NCBI GenBank assembly: GCA_965368585.1
Contig: CBDUNM010000160.1
Span: 1 to 11,194 of the forward strand
DNA: 11,194 bases
Source: JARRQB01 sp965368585
Lineage (GTDB): Bacteria; Pseudomonadota; Gammaproteobacteria; Chromatiales; Chromatiaceae
Reading direction: 5' to 3'
Both the position numbers and the translations under genes were made by a program. Shown one piece after another: positions 1 through 7,487 of this stretch. The notes beneath the pieces were generated by a model. It did no database searches, was not told the origin of the DNA, and saw only the letters and a program-made list of their open reading frames with translations. The number at the start of each line of letters is the position of its first letter. Position 1 is the first letter of the stretch.

Positions 1-788
1 TGCGAAGGTTCGCTTTCCATTGGTGGTATCGGAAGAGCGGATCATTATCGGCGCTAAGATATAGGGGTTGGTCCGAACCTGACGTCGCTTTGTCGAACAG
101 GCAACATATCGCGACGCCGTCGACATCTCCGGCAGGTACGCCAAAGCCGACGATACGCCGAGTGAATTGATCCATGACGACAAGCACCCAGTGAGTCTTC
201 AGCACGATAGATTCGCACCGGAACAAATCCACGCTCCAGAGACTGTCTTTCATATGCCCGATGAACGTCAACCACGACGGGTCGCCACCGGGGTCGAACT
301 GCGCATAGTAGTGCTTGGCGAGGAAGCGCCTGACTACGTCCTTATCGATGTTCAATCCGAATGCTTCGTTGAACTGTTCTGCGATCCTTGGGCAGACGAA
401 GTGTGGATTGCGGCGCTTCATTCCAACGATGGCTTGGATGAGTTCCTGGGATGGACCCTAGGGTCCCGGTTTGCCCTTTTTACGGGATGAACACGGCCAC
501 TGATATTTACACTTTATTAACCGCTTTGTGAAATCGCAGCAACGTTGATGGCTTGAAAACAACGTCGGCCCGCGCGATATGGCGTGGATTGAGGAACAAC
601 AGCCAGAAACCGAACTGAAATCGATGCAGCGCTGACAGGTTGGGTGCTCGTTGTCGCGAGCGATTGCTGACCAGAAGCCGCTGTTTTATGAGGAGGCTGT
701 CAGCGAAGATGGTTCTTGCGCCATCCGGTCCCATGAGTTTGGCAAGCGTCGTCATCAAATGCACCAGCAACACGATGAGGTCCTTCAT
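1..788 (-). pseudogene. Broken integrase-core (DDE) transposase, 3' end outside window
   Basis: Reading the minus strand from ATG at 786-788 gives an N-terminal segment beginning MKDLIVLLVHLMTTLAKLMG and ending HKAVNKV, where a TAA at 507-509 stops it. One base further along, the next frame continues as KYQWPCSSRKKGKPGP, meets an in-frame TAG at 458-460, and then stays open to base 1. That last part contains ELIQAIVGMKRRNPHFVCPRIAEQF, the first catalytic Asp in SLWSVDLFRCES, VLVVMDQFTRRIVGFGV, and the second Asp in SADNDPLFRYHQW. These pieces match, in order, the integrase-core transposases with an MKDL-type N-terminus found in many aquatic bacteria, so I read them as one gene with two lesions: an extra base near 507-512 and a lysine-to-stop change. 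The catalytic Glu would lie outside the window. No terminal repeats were seen. It is probably inactive unless the lesions are sequencing errors. Confidence 0.85.
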
Positions 789-870
789 AGTGTGAAAGAT
801 CAGGATAGACGTTGGTTAGACGCAAGATGGATCGAGTGTCTGTTTTCAGGAAAGAAGGAATAATTCGCCA

Positions 871-893
871 GGGACAGGCTGGTAGCCTATCCC
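871..893 (-). terminator. Hairpin after the glucosylglycerate operon
   Basis: About 20 bases past the stop of the GH13 gene, the minus strand carries GGGATAGGCT, the 3-base loop ACC, then AGCCTGTCCC. That is a ten-pair stem including one G-U pair. The following bases are T-rich only in patches (TTATTCCTTCTTTCC), so the poly-U tail of a classical intrinsic terminator is weak. The position at the end of the three-gene operon and just before the transposase relic favours a transcription stop or an mRNA 3'-end stabiliser. Confidence 0.5.
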
Positions 894-913
894 ACTTGTT
901 TTTCGCTCGTTGC

Positions 914-2656
914 TTACCGATTCGTGATCCACAGCGACTGATAGGGGGTCACGTTTAACACGGCATTTTGATCGTCGAATCGCGTTCCCGAAATGGCGTC
1001 GTACCATGAGTCTATCAGAATCAGGTTCAAGTCGGACAATCTCAATTCCTGGACCGTGTTCGTCATGTTGTGCACGCAAAAAACGCTTTGGCTGCGATCG
1101 GTGCTTTGTCGCCAGAACGCGAAGAATGGATCGCTGAGCTGCAGAGTGAACTGCGTCGCGTTGGGGTGAAACGGCGGCATCTGGTGGCGTAGCTGGATCC
1201 GGCGGCTCAGTTCCTGGAAAACTTGATGGTGCACCGATCCTTTGTCGCTTAATCGTTGCTGCAGGTCCGACCAATTCCATTTGTACCGATTGATGCTGCG
1301 GTTGTGCTGCGTCGTCGCGACGCCGTCTAGGTCGTTGGGGGTAGCCAGCAGACTGTGAATGTAAAACGCGGGGATGCCTTCCAGGCCCAGCATCACGGTT
1401 TGCGAACACAGAAAGCGTTCCACCTGCCATGCGTCTTCCTCTTCGACGGTTCCCCGCAGCGCGTCGAACAGTGATACATTCAATTCATAAACAAGTTCGC
1501 TACCGTCGGGGGTGCGGCGAGTCGAAACACAGCCGCCGAAACGACGCACGGTTTCGACAAGTTGCAACTGTTCCTCATCAGACAGCAAGCCTTCGGCCGG
1601 GCGCATGCCGATTCCGTCGTGCGAGGCGGTGAAATTCAGATACGTGCAGCCGACCGGTGCCGGTGGCATGGTCATCATCCAACGCTTCAGGTATTCGGTC
1701 TTGCCTGTCAACAACGCATGGACCAGCAGCGGCGCCAGGCTGAAGTTGTAGATCACGTGTGCTTCATTGCGGTTGCCGAAGTACGTCAGGTTCTCGTGGT
1801 TGGGCACGTTGGTTTCGGTGATCAGCAACGTTCCCGGTGCAAATGCATCGGTGACCGTGCGGATCAGTTTGACCACTTCGTGCGTCTGGGGCAGGTGCAT
1901 GCACGTGGTTCCCGGTTCCTTCCACAGGAAACCGACGGCATCGAGCCGAAAGATGCTGACGCCGTGCTGCAGATACAACCGAATGATTTTCAGAAACTCC
2001 AGCAAGACCTTGGGATTGCGAAAATCCAGGTCAATCTGATCGTGGCTGAAGGTGCACCAGACGTGTTTCAAGCCGTTGACCGTTTCTGTCGGTCGCAACA
2101 GCGAAGAGGCTCGGGGCCGCACGACCGCCGAAAGATCGTCACCCACATTGGCTTCCATGAAAAACGTCGCTCCGGGCTCAACGCCGTCCCGGTAATTCTG
2201 AAACCATTGACTTTCAGAAGAAACATGGTTGATGACGATGTCAGCCATCAACCGATAGTCTTCGGCGATTTTCGCGATCTCCAACCAGTCGCCCAGCTTC
2301 GGATTGACCTGCGTGTAGTCGATCACCGCAAATCCGTCGTCTGAACTGAAAGGGCAAAACGGCAGCACGTGAACGGCCGAAATCTCATCCTTGAGATACT
2401 GATTCAAAAACTGGTGGAGTGTTTCCAGCGGGGCAGGGCTGTCGTCGATGATCGAATCACCGTACGTGATCAGTAGGCAATCCTGTTGCGACCACAGCCG
2501 GTGAAGCGGGAGCGGGACTTGGCGTTCGAAATGGCCAAAGATCGCGACGACTTCGTCGGCCAGTCGATCTGCATTTGATTCGGGGTAAAGGAAACCCAGG
2601 TGTTGCGCAAGCTGCGCGTGAACGGACGAGCCGTCAGTGTCCGTAGAAGAAGCCAT
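914..2656 (-). CDS. GH13_18 sugar phosphorylase, probably glucosylglycerate phosphorylase
   Basis: A 580-residue cytoplasmic enzyme of the sucrose-phosphorylase-like GH13 subfamily. Family motifs occur in order: the barrel start HVLPFCPFSSDDGFAVIDY (96-114), DIVINHVS (139-146), nucleophile Asp239 in FRLDAVGFLWKEPGTT, acid/base Glu281 in LLITETNVPNHEN, and transition-state Asp347 in ASHDGIG. KEPGTTCMHLPQTHEVVKLIR and the EAHVIYNF stretch look more like glucosylglycerate phosphorylase (E. coli YcjM type) than classical sucrose phosphorylase. Known reaction of that type: glucosylglycerate plus phosphate gives glucose 1-phosphate plus glycerate. It is the last gene of the operon, 47 bases after the GpgS gene, which makes glucosylglycerate the likely substrate. 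The only early ATG is used; its leader (GAATTCGTTTTT) lacks a clear Shine-Dalgarno, so translation may be weak. Sucrose or glucosylglycerol phosphorylase activity remains possible. Confidence 0.85.
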   Translation of the reverse strand: MASSTDTDGSSVHAQLAQHLGFLYPESNADRLADEVVAIFGHFERQVPLPLHRLWSQQDCLLITYGDSIIDDSPAPLETLHQFLNQYLKDEISAVHVLPFCPFSSDDGFAVIDYTQVNPKLGDWLEIAKIAEDYRLMADIVINHVSSESQWFQNYRDGVEPGATFFMEANVGDDLSAVVRPRASSLLRPTETVNGLKHVWCTFSHDQIDLDFRNPKVLLEFLKIIRLYLQHGVSIFRLDAVGFLWKEPGTTCMHLPQTHEVVKLIRTVTDAFAPGTLLITETNVPNHENLTYFGNRNEAHVIYNFSLAPLLVHALLTGKTEYLKRWMMTMPPAPVGCTYLNFTASHDGIGMRPAEGLLSDEEQLQLVETVRRFGGCVSTRRTPDGSELVYELNVSLFDALRGTVEEEDAWQVERFLCSQTVMLGLEGIPAFYIHSLLATPNDLDGVATTQHNRSINRYKWNWSDLQQRLSDKGSVHHQVFQELSRRIQLRHQMPPFHPNATQFTLQLSDPFFAFWRQSTDRSQSVFCVHNMTNTVQELRLSDLNLILIDSWYDAISGTRFDDQNAVLNVTPYQSLWITNR

Positions 2657-2703
2657 AAAAACGAATTCGTAATGTGGAAAAATTTAAGTTGTAGTTATCG
2701 GTC

Positions 2704-3915
2704 TCAGGCATTGTCGGCTTCCACCGCGCCCAGGATTTGGTCATAGATGTCCGGCACGGCGCTGGTCACCCGGGACCAGTTGTGGATGAAGGGGCTTTCG
2801 TCCGGACGATTGAGGAACTCATCGCCCGCCGCCACGATGACTTGACTGAAGAGTTCAACCGTTGTTTCTTCTCGGTGACGATCCAAGTTCAGACCACTCA
2901 TCACGGCATCGTTGTGGTAGTGGTCCACCACGTCGAGCGCCGTACGGTAGTAGCAGGCTTTCAAGGTTCGCAGCATGCTGTCGCTGATCACGCATCCTTC
3001 GACGGCCAGTTTTCGAATGAAGGCTTTGCAGATATCGGTCGCCATGCGATGCAGTCCGCCGGTGCGATCGTCTTCGGACACCGGCTGATGTTTGTGATCG
3101 TAGGCATCGGCAATGTCCACCTGACAGATCCGGTTCAGGTTGCAGTTGCGGTACATTTCCGAGAGCGTGCCGATTTCCAGTCCCCAGTCGCTGGGAATCC
3201 GCAACGACGTCACGATTTCAGACCGCATCGAAAACTCACCCGACAGCGCGTAGCGAAAGCTGCCCATGTATTCGAGATATTCCACTCGCCCCAGCACCGT
3301 CTTGAGGGCTCGGATCAGTGGAACGACCAGCAGTCGGTACACCCGTCCGTTGAGTTTTCCGTTGGCGGCCCGATAATAATAGCCTTTGCAGAACTGATAG
3401 TGGAAAGACGGATGGGCCAGCGGATACAAGAGTCTGGCTGGTATCGCACGATCATAGGTCAGGATGTCGCAGTCGTGCAATGCGATCGCCCTGGATTTTC
3501 CCGACGCCAGAAAGTAGCCCAGACAGTACCAGACGTTGCGGCCTTTGCCCGGATTCGTTGGCGCAAGGCCTTCGGCTTGCAGCGTGGCATCGACGTGCCG
3601 CAGTCGGGTTCCGTCGTTCCACAGCACAACGTAGTTCTGTGGCAGTTTGTCGAAAAATCTTTTCGCCGCGTCGAACTGTTCTTGATTGGCTCGATCGAGC
3701 CCGATGATGATTTCGCTCAGGTAAGGAACTTTGGCCAGCTCGTCGACGATCGGGCCCATGGCCGGGCCTTCCAGTTCTGAATAAAGACACGGCAGCAGCA
3801 GCGACATCGGCGTCTCTTCAGAAAACTGCACCAACTCCGCTTCCAGTTCCTCCGTGGAGCGATTTCGCAGGTTGTGAAGCGTTCCAATAATTCCGTTCTG
3901 CGAAAAGTCAGCCAT
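2704..3915 (-). CDS. gpgS: Glucosyl-3-phosphoglycerate synthase (GT81-like)
   Basis: A 403-residue retaining glycosyltransferase, close to the usual length of about 400 for bacterial GpgS. Known role: transfer of glucose from a nucleotide-glucose (GDP- or UDP-glucose) to 3-phosphoglycerate, the committed step of glucosylglycerate synthesis in the cytoplasm. The sequence shows the nucleotide-sugar start LLLPCLYSELEG (39-50), SEIIIGLDRAN (67-76), GKGRNVW (133-139), the DxD metal site Asp148-Cys-Asp150 in AIALHDCDILTYD, the acceptor region SDWGLEIGTLSEMYRN (242-257), and YDHKHQ (272-277) with a likely metal-ligand histidine. The ATG lies 14 bases after the gpgP stop, with GGAC as a weak ribosome site, so the two genes are almost certainly cotranscribed. 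A mannosyl-3-phosphoglycerate synthase (GT55) looks unlikely because the layout is that of GpgS. The nucleotide donor cannot be read from the sequence. Confidence 0.9.
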   Translation of the reverse strand: MADFSQNGIIGTLHNLRNRSTEELEAELVQFSEETPMSLLLPCLYSELEGPAMGPIVDELAKVPYLSEIIIGLDRANQEQFDAAKRFFDKLPQNYVVLWNDGTRLRHVDATLQAEGLAPTNPGKGRNVWYCLGYFLASGKSRAIALHDCDILTYDRAIPARLLYPLAHPSFHYQFCKGYYYRAANGKLNGRVYRLLVVPLIRALKTVLGRVEYLEYMGSFRYALSGEFSMRSEIVTSLRIPSDWGLEIGTLSEMYRNCNLNRICQVDIADAYDHKHQPVSEDDRTGGLHRMATDICKAFIRKLAVEGCVISDSMLRTLKACYYRTALDVVDHYHNDAVMSGLNLDRHREETTVELFSQVIVAAGDEFLNRPDESPFIHNWSRVTSAVPDIYDQILGAVEADNA

Positions 3916-3929
3916 GATGTCCGTTTGGG

Positions 3930-4778
3930 TCAGGGAAGAGGGGTGGTGAGAGGTTCAGCCGCGGCAATGCCGGCTCGCGACAGCAGTTCAGTCACTGCTT
4001 CGGCCCAGCCGGCGGCTCCCTGCGCGGCGGCGACGATGCCTATGCCCGGGGCGACGTTGACGTCCAGTCCGGTTGAAGTCGGGATGCCGATCGGCACATC
4101 GGCCATATCCAACATGCTTTGGTCAATCGGGCTGTCACCGATGGCAGCGATGATCGGTTTGCCGTCGGGGAACGACACTCGATTCGAACGTGAAAAACGC
4201 TCGGCGACAACCTGCATCGCGCGGCCCTTGTTCGTCTGTCCGGCGATGTGCCAGAATCGGGCTCCCCGGGTCAACGTGAGCTGATGATCGCGCAACGATT
4301 GTTCAAACTTGGATCGATGTTCGTCGGAGTCGTCCCACAGCAGCGGCTCGGTTCCTTGACGTGCCAGCGCCATTTGAGCGCTGACCTCCGGTAGCTGGGT
4401 TTCGTGAATCACGCCCTCTATTCCCAGGTCCGCAAACGAACGAAAGCGAAACTGTTGTTTCAGAGGCTTCAACACCGTCAGTATATAATCGCGCGACGCA
4501 CCGATCACTTCAATTTCGCCAATCGGCCCGTCGACCTCCTGCCCCCAGCGAATCACGGATCCGTTTTCGGAGACAAAGGTACTGTCGGCCAGCCCCAGAT
4601 CACCGGCCAGTTGCGTCATTTCCGACACGGTCTTACTGGAATTCATCACCACGGAAATCCGCCGTTTCCGCAACGTCTGCAGTACCGCAGCCGCCGGGGA
4701 CCAGTCGTAGTCGTGTTTGTTGAGCAAGCATCCATCCAAATCCGTGAATAGAATCAGTTGTGAAGCAGTGGTCAGCAT
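3930..4778 (-). CDS. gpgP: Glucosyl-3-phosphoglycerate phosphatase (HAD-IIB, MpgP-like)
   Basis: A 282-residue HAD-superfamily phosphatase of the mannosyl/glucosyl-3-phosphoglycerate phosphatase family. Motif I is FTDLDG with nucleophile Asp13 and acid/base Asp15. Motif II is VVMNSSKT (43-50). FVSENGSVI (68-76) is a family signature that opens the cap. Lys184 in QTNKGRA fits motif III. Motif IV is GDSPIDQSML (214-223). It should remove phosphate from glucosyl-3-phosphoglycerate, made by the next gene, to release glucosylglycerate. Many members also accept the mannosyl analogue. I chose the ATG at 4776-4778. An upstream TTG at 4796 would add MHKIGA, but neither start has a strong ribosome site and family members begin close to the DLDG motif. 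It is the first gene of the operon, about 150 bases from the end of the insertion sequence, so the element may have altered its promoter. Confidence 0.87.
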   Translation of the reverse strand: MLTTASQLILFTDLDGCLLNKHDYDWSPAAAVLQTLRKRRISVVMNSSKTVSEMTQLAGDLGLADSTFVSENGSVIRWGQEVDGPIGEIEVIGASRDYILTVLKPLKQQFRFRSFADLGIEGVIHETQLPEVSAQMALARQGTEPLLWDDSDEHRSKFEQSLRDHQLTLTRGARFWHIAGQTNKGRAMQVVAERFSRSNRVSFPDGKPIIAAIGDSPIDQSMLDMADVPIGIPTSTGLDVNVAPGIGIVAAAQGAAGWAEAVTELLSRAGIAAAEPLTTPLP

Positions 4779-4928
4779 GGCACCGATTTTATGCAATTGA
4801 CGAGGCAGTCGCCACCTCGACTTCCGGCGGGGCGGGATCGTTGACCTCGTGGAACGCTAAGGGAAGAGATGCGCTGCCTGGGATAGCCTCGGTGCGGTGT
4901 TGACCGTTGAATCCTGGCCGTTCTTGAC

Positions 4929-4953
4929 TGATATGGCAAGACTTTTCCGGACA
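4929..4953 (+). repeat. Terminal inverted repeat of the IS, orfB side
   Basis: This segment starts TGATATGGC and ends TTCCGGACA. It matches the reverse complement of 6167-6191 at 22 of 25 positions (mismatches at positions 5, 10 and 16). The last in-frame stop of orfB lies five bases inside it. Confidence 0.85.
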
Positions 4954-4957
4954 AAAA

Positions 4958-5825
4958 TCACGCGACTATTCGATTCTCTTGCTCGTAGCCCAATGGCGTT
5001 TGTCAACCGATAGTCGAGTGACGACGTTGGCGATTAAAGAAGACCTCGATGTATTCAAATATCTCGTGCTTAGCGTCCTGCCTGGTCTGATAGCGCCGAC
5101 GACAGGTCAACTCCGTCTTTAGCGTGTGGAAGAAACTCTCTGAGGGGCCATTATCCCAGCAACTACCCTTGCGGCTCATGCTACCAATGAAACCATGATC
5201 CTTGATGGTTTTCTGGTAACGATCGGAGGCGTATTGACTGCCGCGATCACTGTGGACCATCAGGCCCGCAGGCGGTCTACGCTTGCAGCGCGCCATCGGT
5301 AACGCGTCATTCGCTAACCGAGCGGTCATCCGATCTGACACAGCCCAACCGACAACAGCCCTGGAGTACAAATCAATCAAGACCGCGAGATACAGCCTGC
5401 CTTCATCGGTGCGTATGCAAATGATATCGCCAGCGCAGACGGTGTCCGGTTGTGCAACACAGAATTCTCGGTCGAAGAGATTCGGGGCGGCAGGACGGCC
5501 GTGATTAGAATTAGTTGTAGCCTTGAAGTTTCGCCAGCTCTTACTCTCCAGACCCTGCTGCTTCATCAGGCGGCCAACGCGCGTGCGACCAACGCGATCA
5601 CCCGCTTCCATCAATTCATAGCGGATACGCCTTGCACCATAGGTTTCTCGACTGTGCTTGTAAATATTTTTCACTTGCTCGCCCAAGCGGACATTTTTGA
5701 CGTTGCGAGCAACTCGGCTCTCTTGTCAGCCAATCGTAATAGGCGCTTGGCGAGACGCCCATCAAACGGCACATCCGTGTCACAATGAACTCCCCTTGGT
5801 TTCGCTGGATAGAGGCGTACTCCAT
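4958..5825 (-). pseudogene. IS3 transposase orfB (rve/DDE), frameshifted and with an early stop
   Basis: The start ATG at 5823-5825 gives MEYASIQRNQGEFIVTRMC, then SPSAYYDWLTREPSCSQRQ, the usual start of an IS3 OrfB. At the A5 run (5694-5698, T5 on the plus strand) the frame changes: the continuation NVRLGEQVKNIYKHSRETYGARRIRYEL is in the +1 frame, as expected if one A was added. The second part holds the whole catalytic core: first Asp in CAGDIICIRTDEGRLYL, second Asp in MVHSDRGSQYASD, Glu in NGPSESFFHTLKTEL, and the C-terminal FFNRQRRHSTIG. A TGA at 5003-5005 then stops it, although the frame goes on as QTPLGYEQENRIVA to a second TGA at 4958, which is where related proteins normally end. 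From 5686 an in-frame TTG could start a truncated protein, but this would lack the N-terminal region. A sequencing error at the homopolymer is possible. Confidence 0.85.
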
Positions 5826-6121
5826 GAACTTTCCTTCGCGAAGTACGCCGTTGCCTTTGTTAAGATATCGCGCTCCTCTGCAAGGCGCTTGTTCTCCTTA
5901 CGCAGCCTCTTCAACTCATCATAGAGATGTTCTTCCTCGACCCGACCAGTTTGATCCTTGTGTGGCTGGTGATACCTGCTGATCCAGGTATGCAGCGTAT
6001 TCGTATTGACCCCGAGTTCTTCGGCTGTCTTCGCTATCGACTGATCGTTCTCCACGGCCAGCTTCACCGCTGATTCTCTAAATTCCGGTGTATAATGGTC
6101 TGGCTTGTTCTGGTTACTCAT
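5780..6121 (-). CDS. IS3 transposase orfA (HTH protein)
   Basis: A 113-residue protein of the IS3 OrfA type. YTPEFRESAVKLAVEN (10-25) and SIAKTAEELGVNTNTLHTWISRY (28-50) form the DNA-binding helix-turn-helix that recognises the element ends. LYDELKRLRKENKRLAEERDILTKATAYF (66-94) is the leucine-zipper-like coiled coil used for OrfA/OrfAB multimerisation. In the family, a -1 frameshift near the OrfA end makes the OrfAB transposase. Here orfB overlaps by 46 bases in the -1 frame and has its own ATG, but I see no classical A6G slippery run; the local sequence is GCGAAGGAAAGTT. A good ribosome site, GGGAGAG, precedes the ATG. With orfB broken, this product may act only as a regulator of related copies. 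Confidence 0.88.
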   Translation of the reverse strand: MSNQNKPDHYTPEFRESAVKLAVENDQSIAKTAEELGVNTNTLHTWISRYHQPHKDQTGRVEEEHLYDELKRLRKENKRLAEERDILTKATAYFAKESSWSTPLSSETKGSSL

Positions 6122-6143
6122 CGGTGCACACTCTCCCGTTAGA

Positions 6144-6161
6144 CCTCAAGATTGCTTGAGG
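6144..6161. other. Perfect hairpin in the IS leader upstream of orfA
   Basis: CCTCAAG, loop ATTG, CTTGAGG: a seven-pair perfect stem lying between the inverted repeat and the orfA ribosome site. In several IS elements, leader hairpins near the end sequester the transposase start when transcription enters from outside. Such a role here is an inference from position. Confidence 0.5.
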
Positions 6162-6166
6162 TTGTG

Positions 6167-6191
6167 TGTCCGGAATAGTCTAGCCACATCA
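6167..6191 (-). repeat. Terminal inverted repeat of the IS, orfA side
   Basis: On the minus strand it reads TGATGTGGC at the outer end and TTCCGGACA at the inner end, pairing with 4929-4953 at 22 of 25 positions. It lies 42 bases before the start codon of the TIGR02270-type gene. Confidence 0.85.
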
Positions 6192-6233
6192 CGCTACGGT
6201 GTGTTGCTGAAACGGGCTTTTTTAGGATGGTGC

Positions 6234-7475
6234 ATGATTATTGCGGACATCGTATCTCAACACGCAGAAGAAGCGGCGTTTTTGTGGCTGCTGCGTGCGT
6301 ACGCCGTCCGCGCGCCTCACTATAATCTGAACGACCTCGCCGATCTTGAGGAGCGCATCGAGGCGCATCTGGACGGATTGCGCGTGGCGGGCGACGAGGG
6401 TTGGCCTTTCTGCGAGGAGGGACTGAAACGGGAAGAGGTCGGCGAGGTATTCGCGGCCGGTTTTTTTGCCCTGGTTAATGCCAGACAAGACTGGCTGGCA
6501 CCGGTGCTGATGACGGTCGCGGCGGTGCCGGAAACCTCGGCTGGGCTGGTATCTGCCTTGGGGTGGGTGCCGCGTGATAAGTTGCGGGGCCAAGTTGCCG
6601 ATTGGCTTAAATCCGATGACCCCCTGCTCAGGCAAATCGGGCTTGGCGCCTGTAGCGTACAGCGGGTCGATTGCGGCGCCTATCTGCAACAGGCAATAGA
6701 CGCTAGCGACCCCGGCGTTCGTGCGCGCGCGCTGCGCAGCGCGGGAGAGATGCAGCGGCGCGATCTACTACCGGCGATTGTCGAGTGCCTCGCCGATGAT
6801 GATGCGCCTTGCCGTTCCTGGGCGGCGTGGTCGGCGGCTTTATTAGGAGATTCCAGGGGAATATCGACATTGCAGGAGTTGGTGAGTACCTCGACGGATT
6901 TTCGCGATCCGGCTTTGCAGCTTGCTCTGCGCGCTATGGATACAACCGCAGCCGTCGACTGGGTGCGCGAGCTCAATCAGAACCCTGAATTCGCGAGGCT
7001 GGTCGTTCAGGCAACCGGTATCATCGGCGCTCCTATGTCTATCCCCTGGTTGATCGAAAAAATGAAGGAGCCCGAACTGGCACGGGTCGCCGGTGAGGCA
7101 TTTAGCATGATCACCGGTGTCGACTTGGCGTACGACGATTTTGAAAATGACTGGCCGGAGGGCTTCGAGGCGGGCCCCACGGAAAACCCGGAAGACGAGG
7201 ACGTGGCCATGGATGCCGACGAAGACCTCGCCTGGCCGGCCCCGGATCTACTGATAAACTGGTGGTCGGGGCGTGAGCAAGAATTTAGAAAGGGCTCCCG
7301 CTACCTGTGCGGCAAGCCGATCAGTCGAGAGACCTGTTTGGATGTTCTGAAGACGGGTTTCCAGCGACAGCGACGAGCGGCGGCCCTTGAATTGGCCTTG
7401 CGCAGTCCCGACGAGCCCTTTTTCAACACGTCAGCACCTGCCAAGCGGCAGATGCAGCTTCTGGGCTTGAAGTGA
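6234..7475 (+). CDS. TIGR02270-family HEAT-like repeat protein, T6SS-linked family
   Basis: 413 residues from the ATG at 6234. That start has AGGA six bases upstream, and the start MIIADIVSQHAEEAAFLWLLR is the conserved N-terminus of this family. Longer readings begin inside the IS and are artefacts. No signal peptide or membrane segment is seen, so it should be cytoplasmic. Residues about 85-290 are a run of helical repeats of the HEAT/PBS-lyase kind, for example DPLLRQIGLGACSV (129-142), DPGVRARALRSAGEM (159-173), DAPCRSWAAWSAALLGD (190-206) and DPALQLALRAM (225-235). A very acidic stretch follows (301-331, DDFENDWPEGF to DADEDL), then a conserved C-terminal part. The molecular role is unknown. 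From family knowledge, such genes often lie beside VgrG, PAAR-like and DUF2169/DUF3540 genes in T6SS effector clusters. Here the upstream neighbour is the IS, so any upstream operon mates are missing. Confidence 0.82.
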   Translation: MIIADIVSQHAEEAAFLWLLRAYAVRAPHYNLNDLADLEERIEAHLDGLRVAGDEGWPFCEEGLKREEVGEVFAAGFFALVNARQDWLAPVLMTVAAVPETSAGLVSALGWVPRDKLRGQVADWLKSDDPLLRQIGLGACSVQRVDCGAYLQQAIDASDPGVRARALRSAGEMQRRDLLPAIVECLADDDAPCRSWAAWSAALLGDSRGISTLQELVSTSTDFRDPALQLALRAMDTTAAVDWVRELNQNPEFARLVVQATGIIGAPMSIPWLIEKMKEPELARVAGEAFSMITGVDLAYDDFENDWPEGFEAGPTENPEDEDVAMDADEDLAWPAPDLLINWWSGREQEFRKGSRYLCGKPISRETCLDVLKTGFQRQRRAAALELALRSPDEPFFNTSAPAKRQMQLLGLK

Positions 7476-7487
7476 CGGCGCAGCAGG

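Larger units (their letters stand above)
4929..6191 (-). mobile_element. IS3-family insertion sequence, 1263 bp
   Basis: The element is bounded by 25-bp imperfect inverted repeats that start with 5'-TG, as usual in IS3, and contains overlapping orfA and orfB in the minus direction, with orfB in the -1 frame relative to orfA. Length and layout suit the family. The orfB coding frame, read through its lesions, ends at 4958, just inside the left repeat, which supports the boundaries. The bases flanking the repeats (TTGAC on the left, CGCTA on the right) show no 3-5 bp duplication. Two lesions in orfB suggest that this copy cannot move by itself. Confidence 0.88.

Noticed and set aside
846..1430. 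194-codon ORF on the minus strand
   Set aside because: It lies out of frame within the GH13 phosphorylase gene, whose catalytic motifs are complete; its Arg/Pro-rich product has no family features.
1562..2344. 260-codon ORF on the plus strand
   Set aside because: Antisense to the conserved GH13 catalytic region; a shadow caused by codon bias.
2737..3780. 347-codon ORF on the plus strand
   Set aside because: Entirely antisense to gpgS, rich in Val/His/Gln as expected of an antisense shadow, without a recognisable motif.
4779..4796. TTG start giving gpgP six extra residues (MHKIGA)
   Set aside because: A TTG without a ribosome site is less likely than the ATG at 4778, which puts the DLDG motif at the usual distance from the N-terminus.
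6105..6233. N-terminal extension of the TIGR02270-type gene (MFWLLIGAHSPV...)
   Set aside because: It begins inside the IS and crosses its inverted repeat; the family's conserved N-terminus starts at the ATG at 6234.
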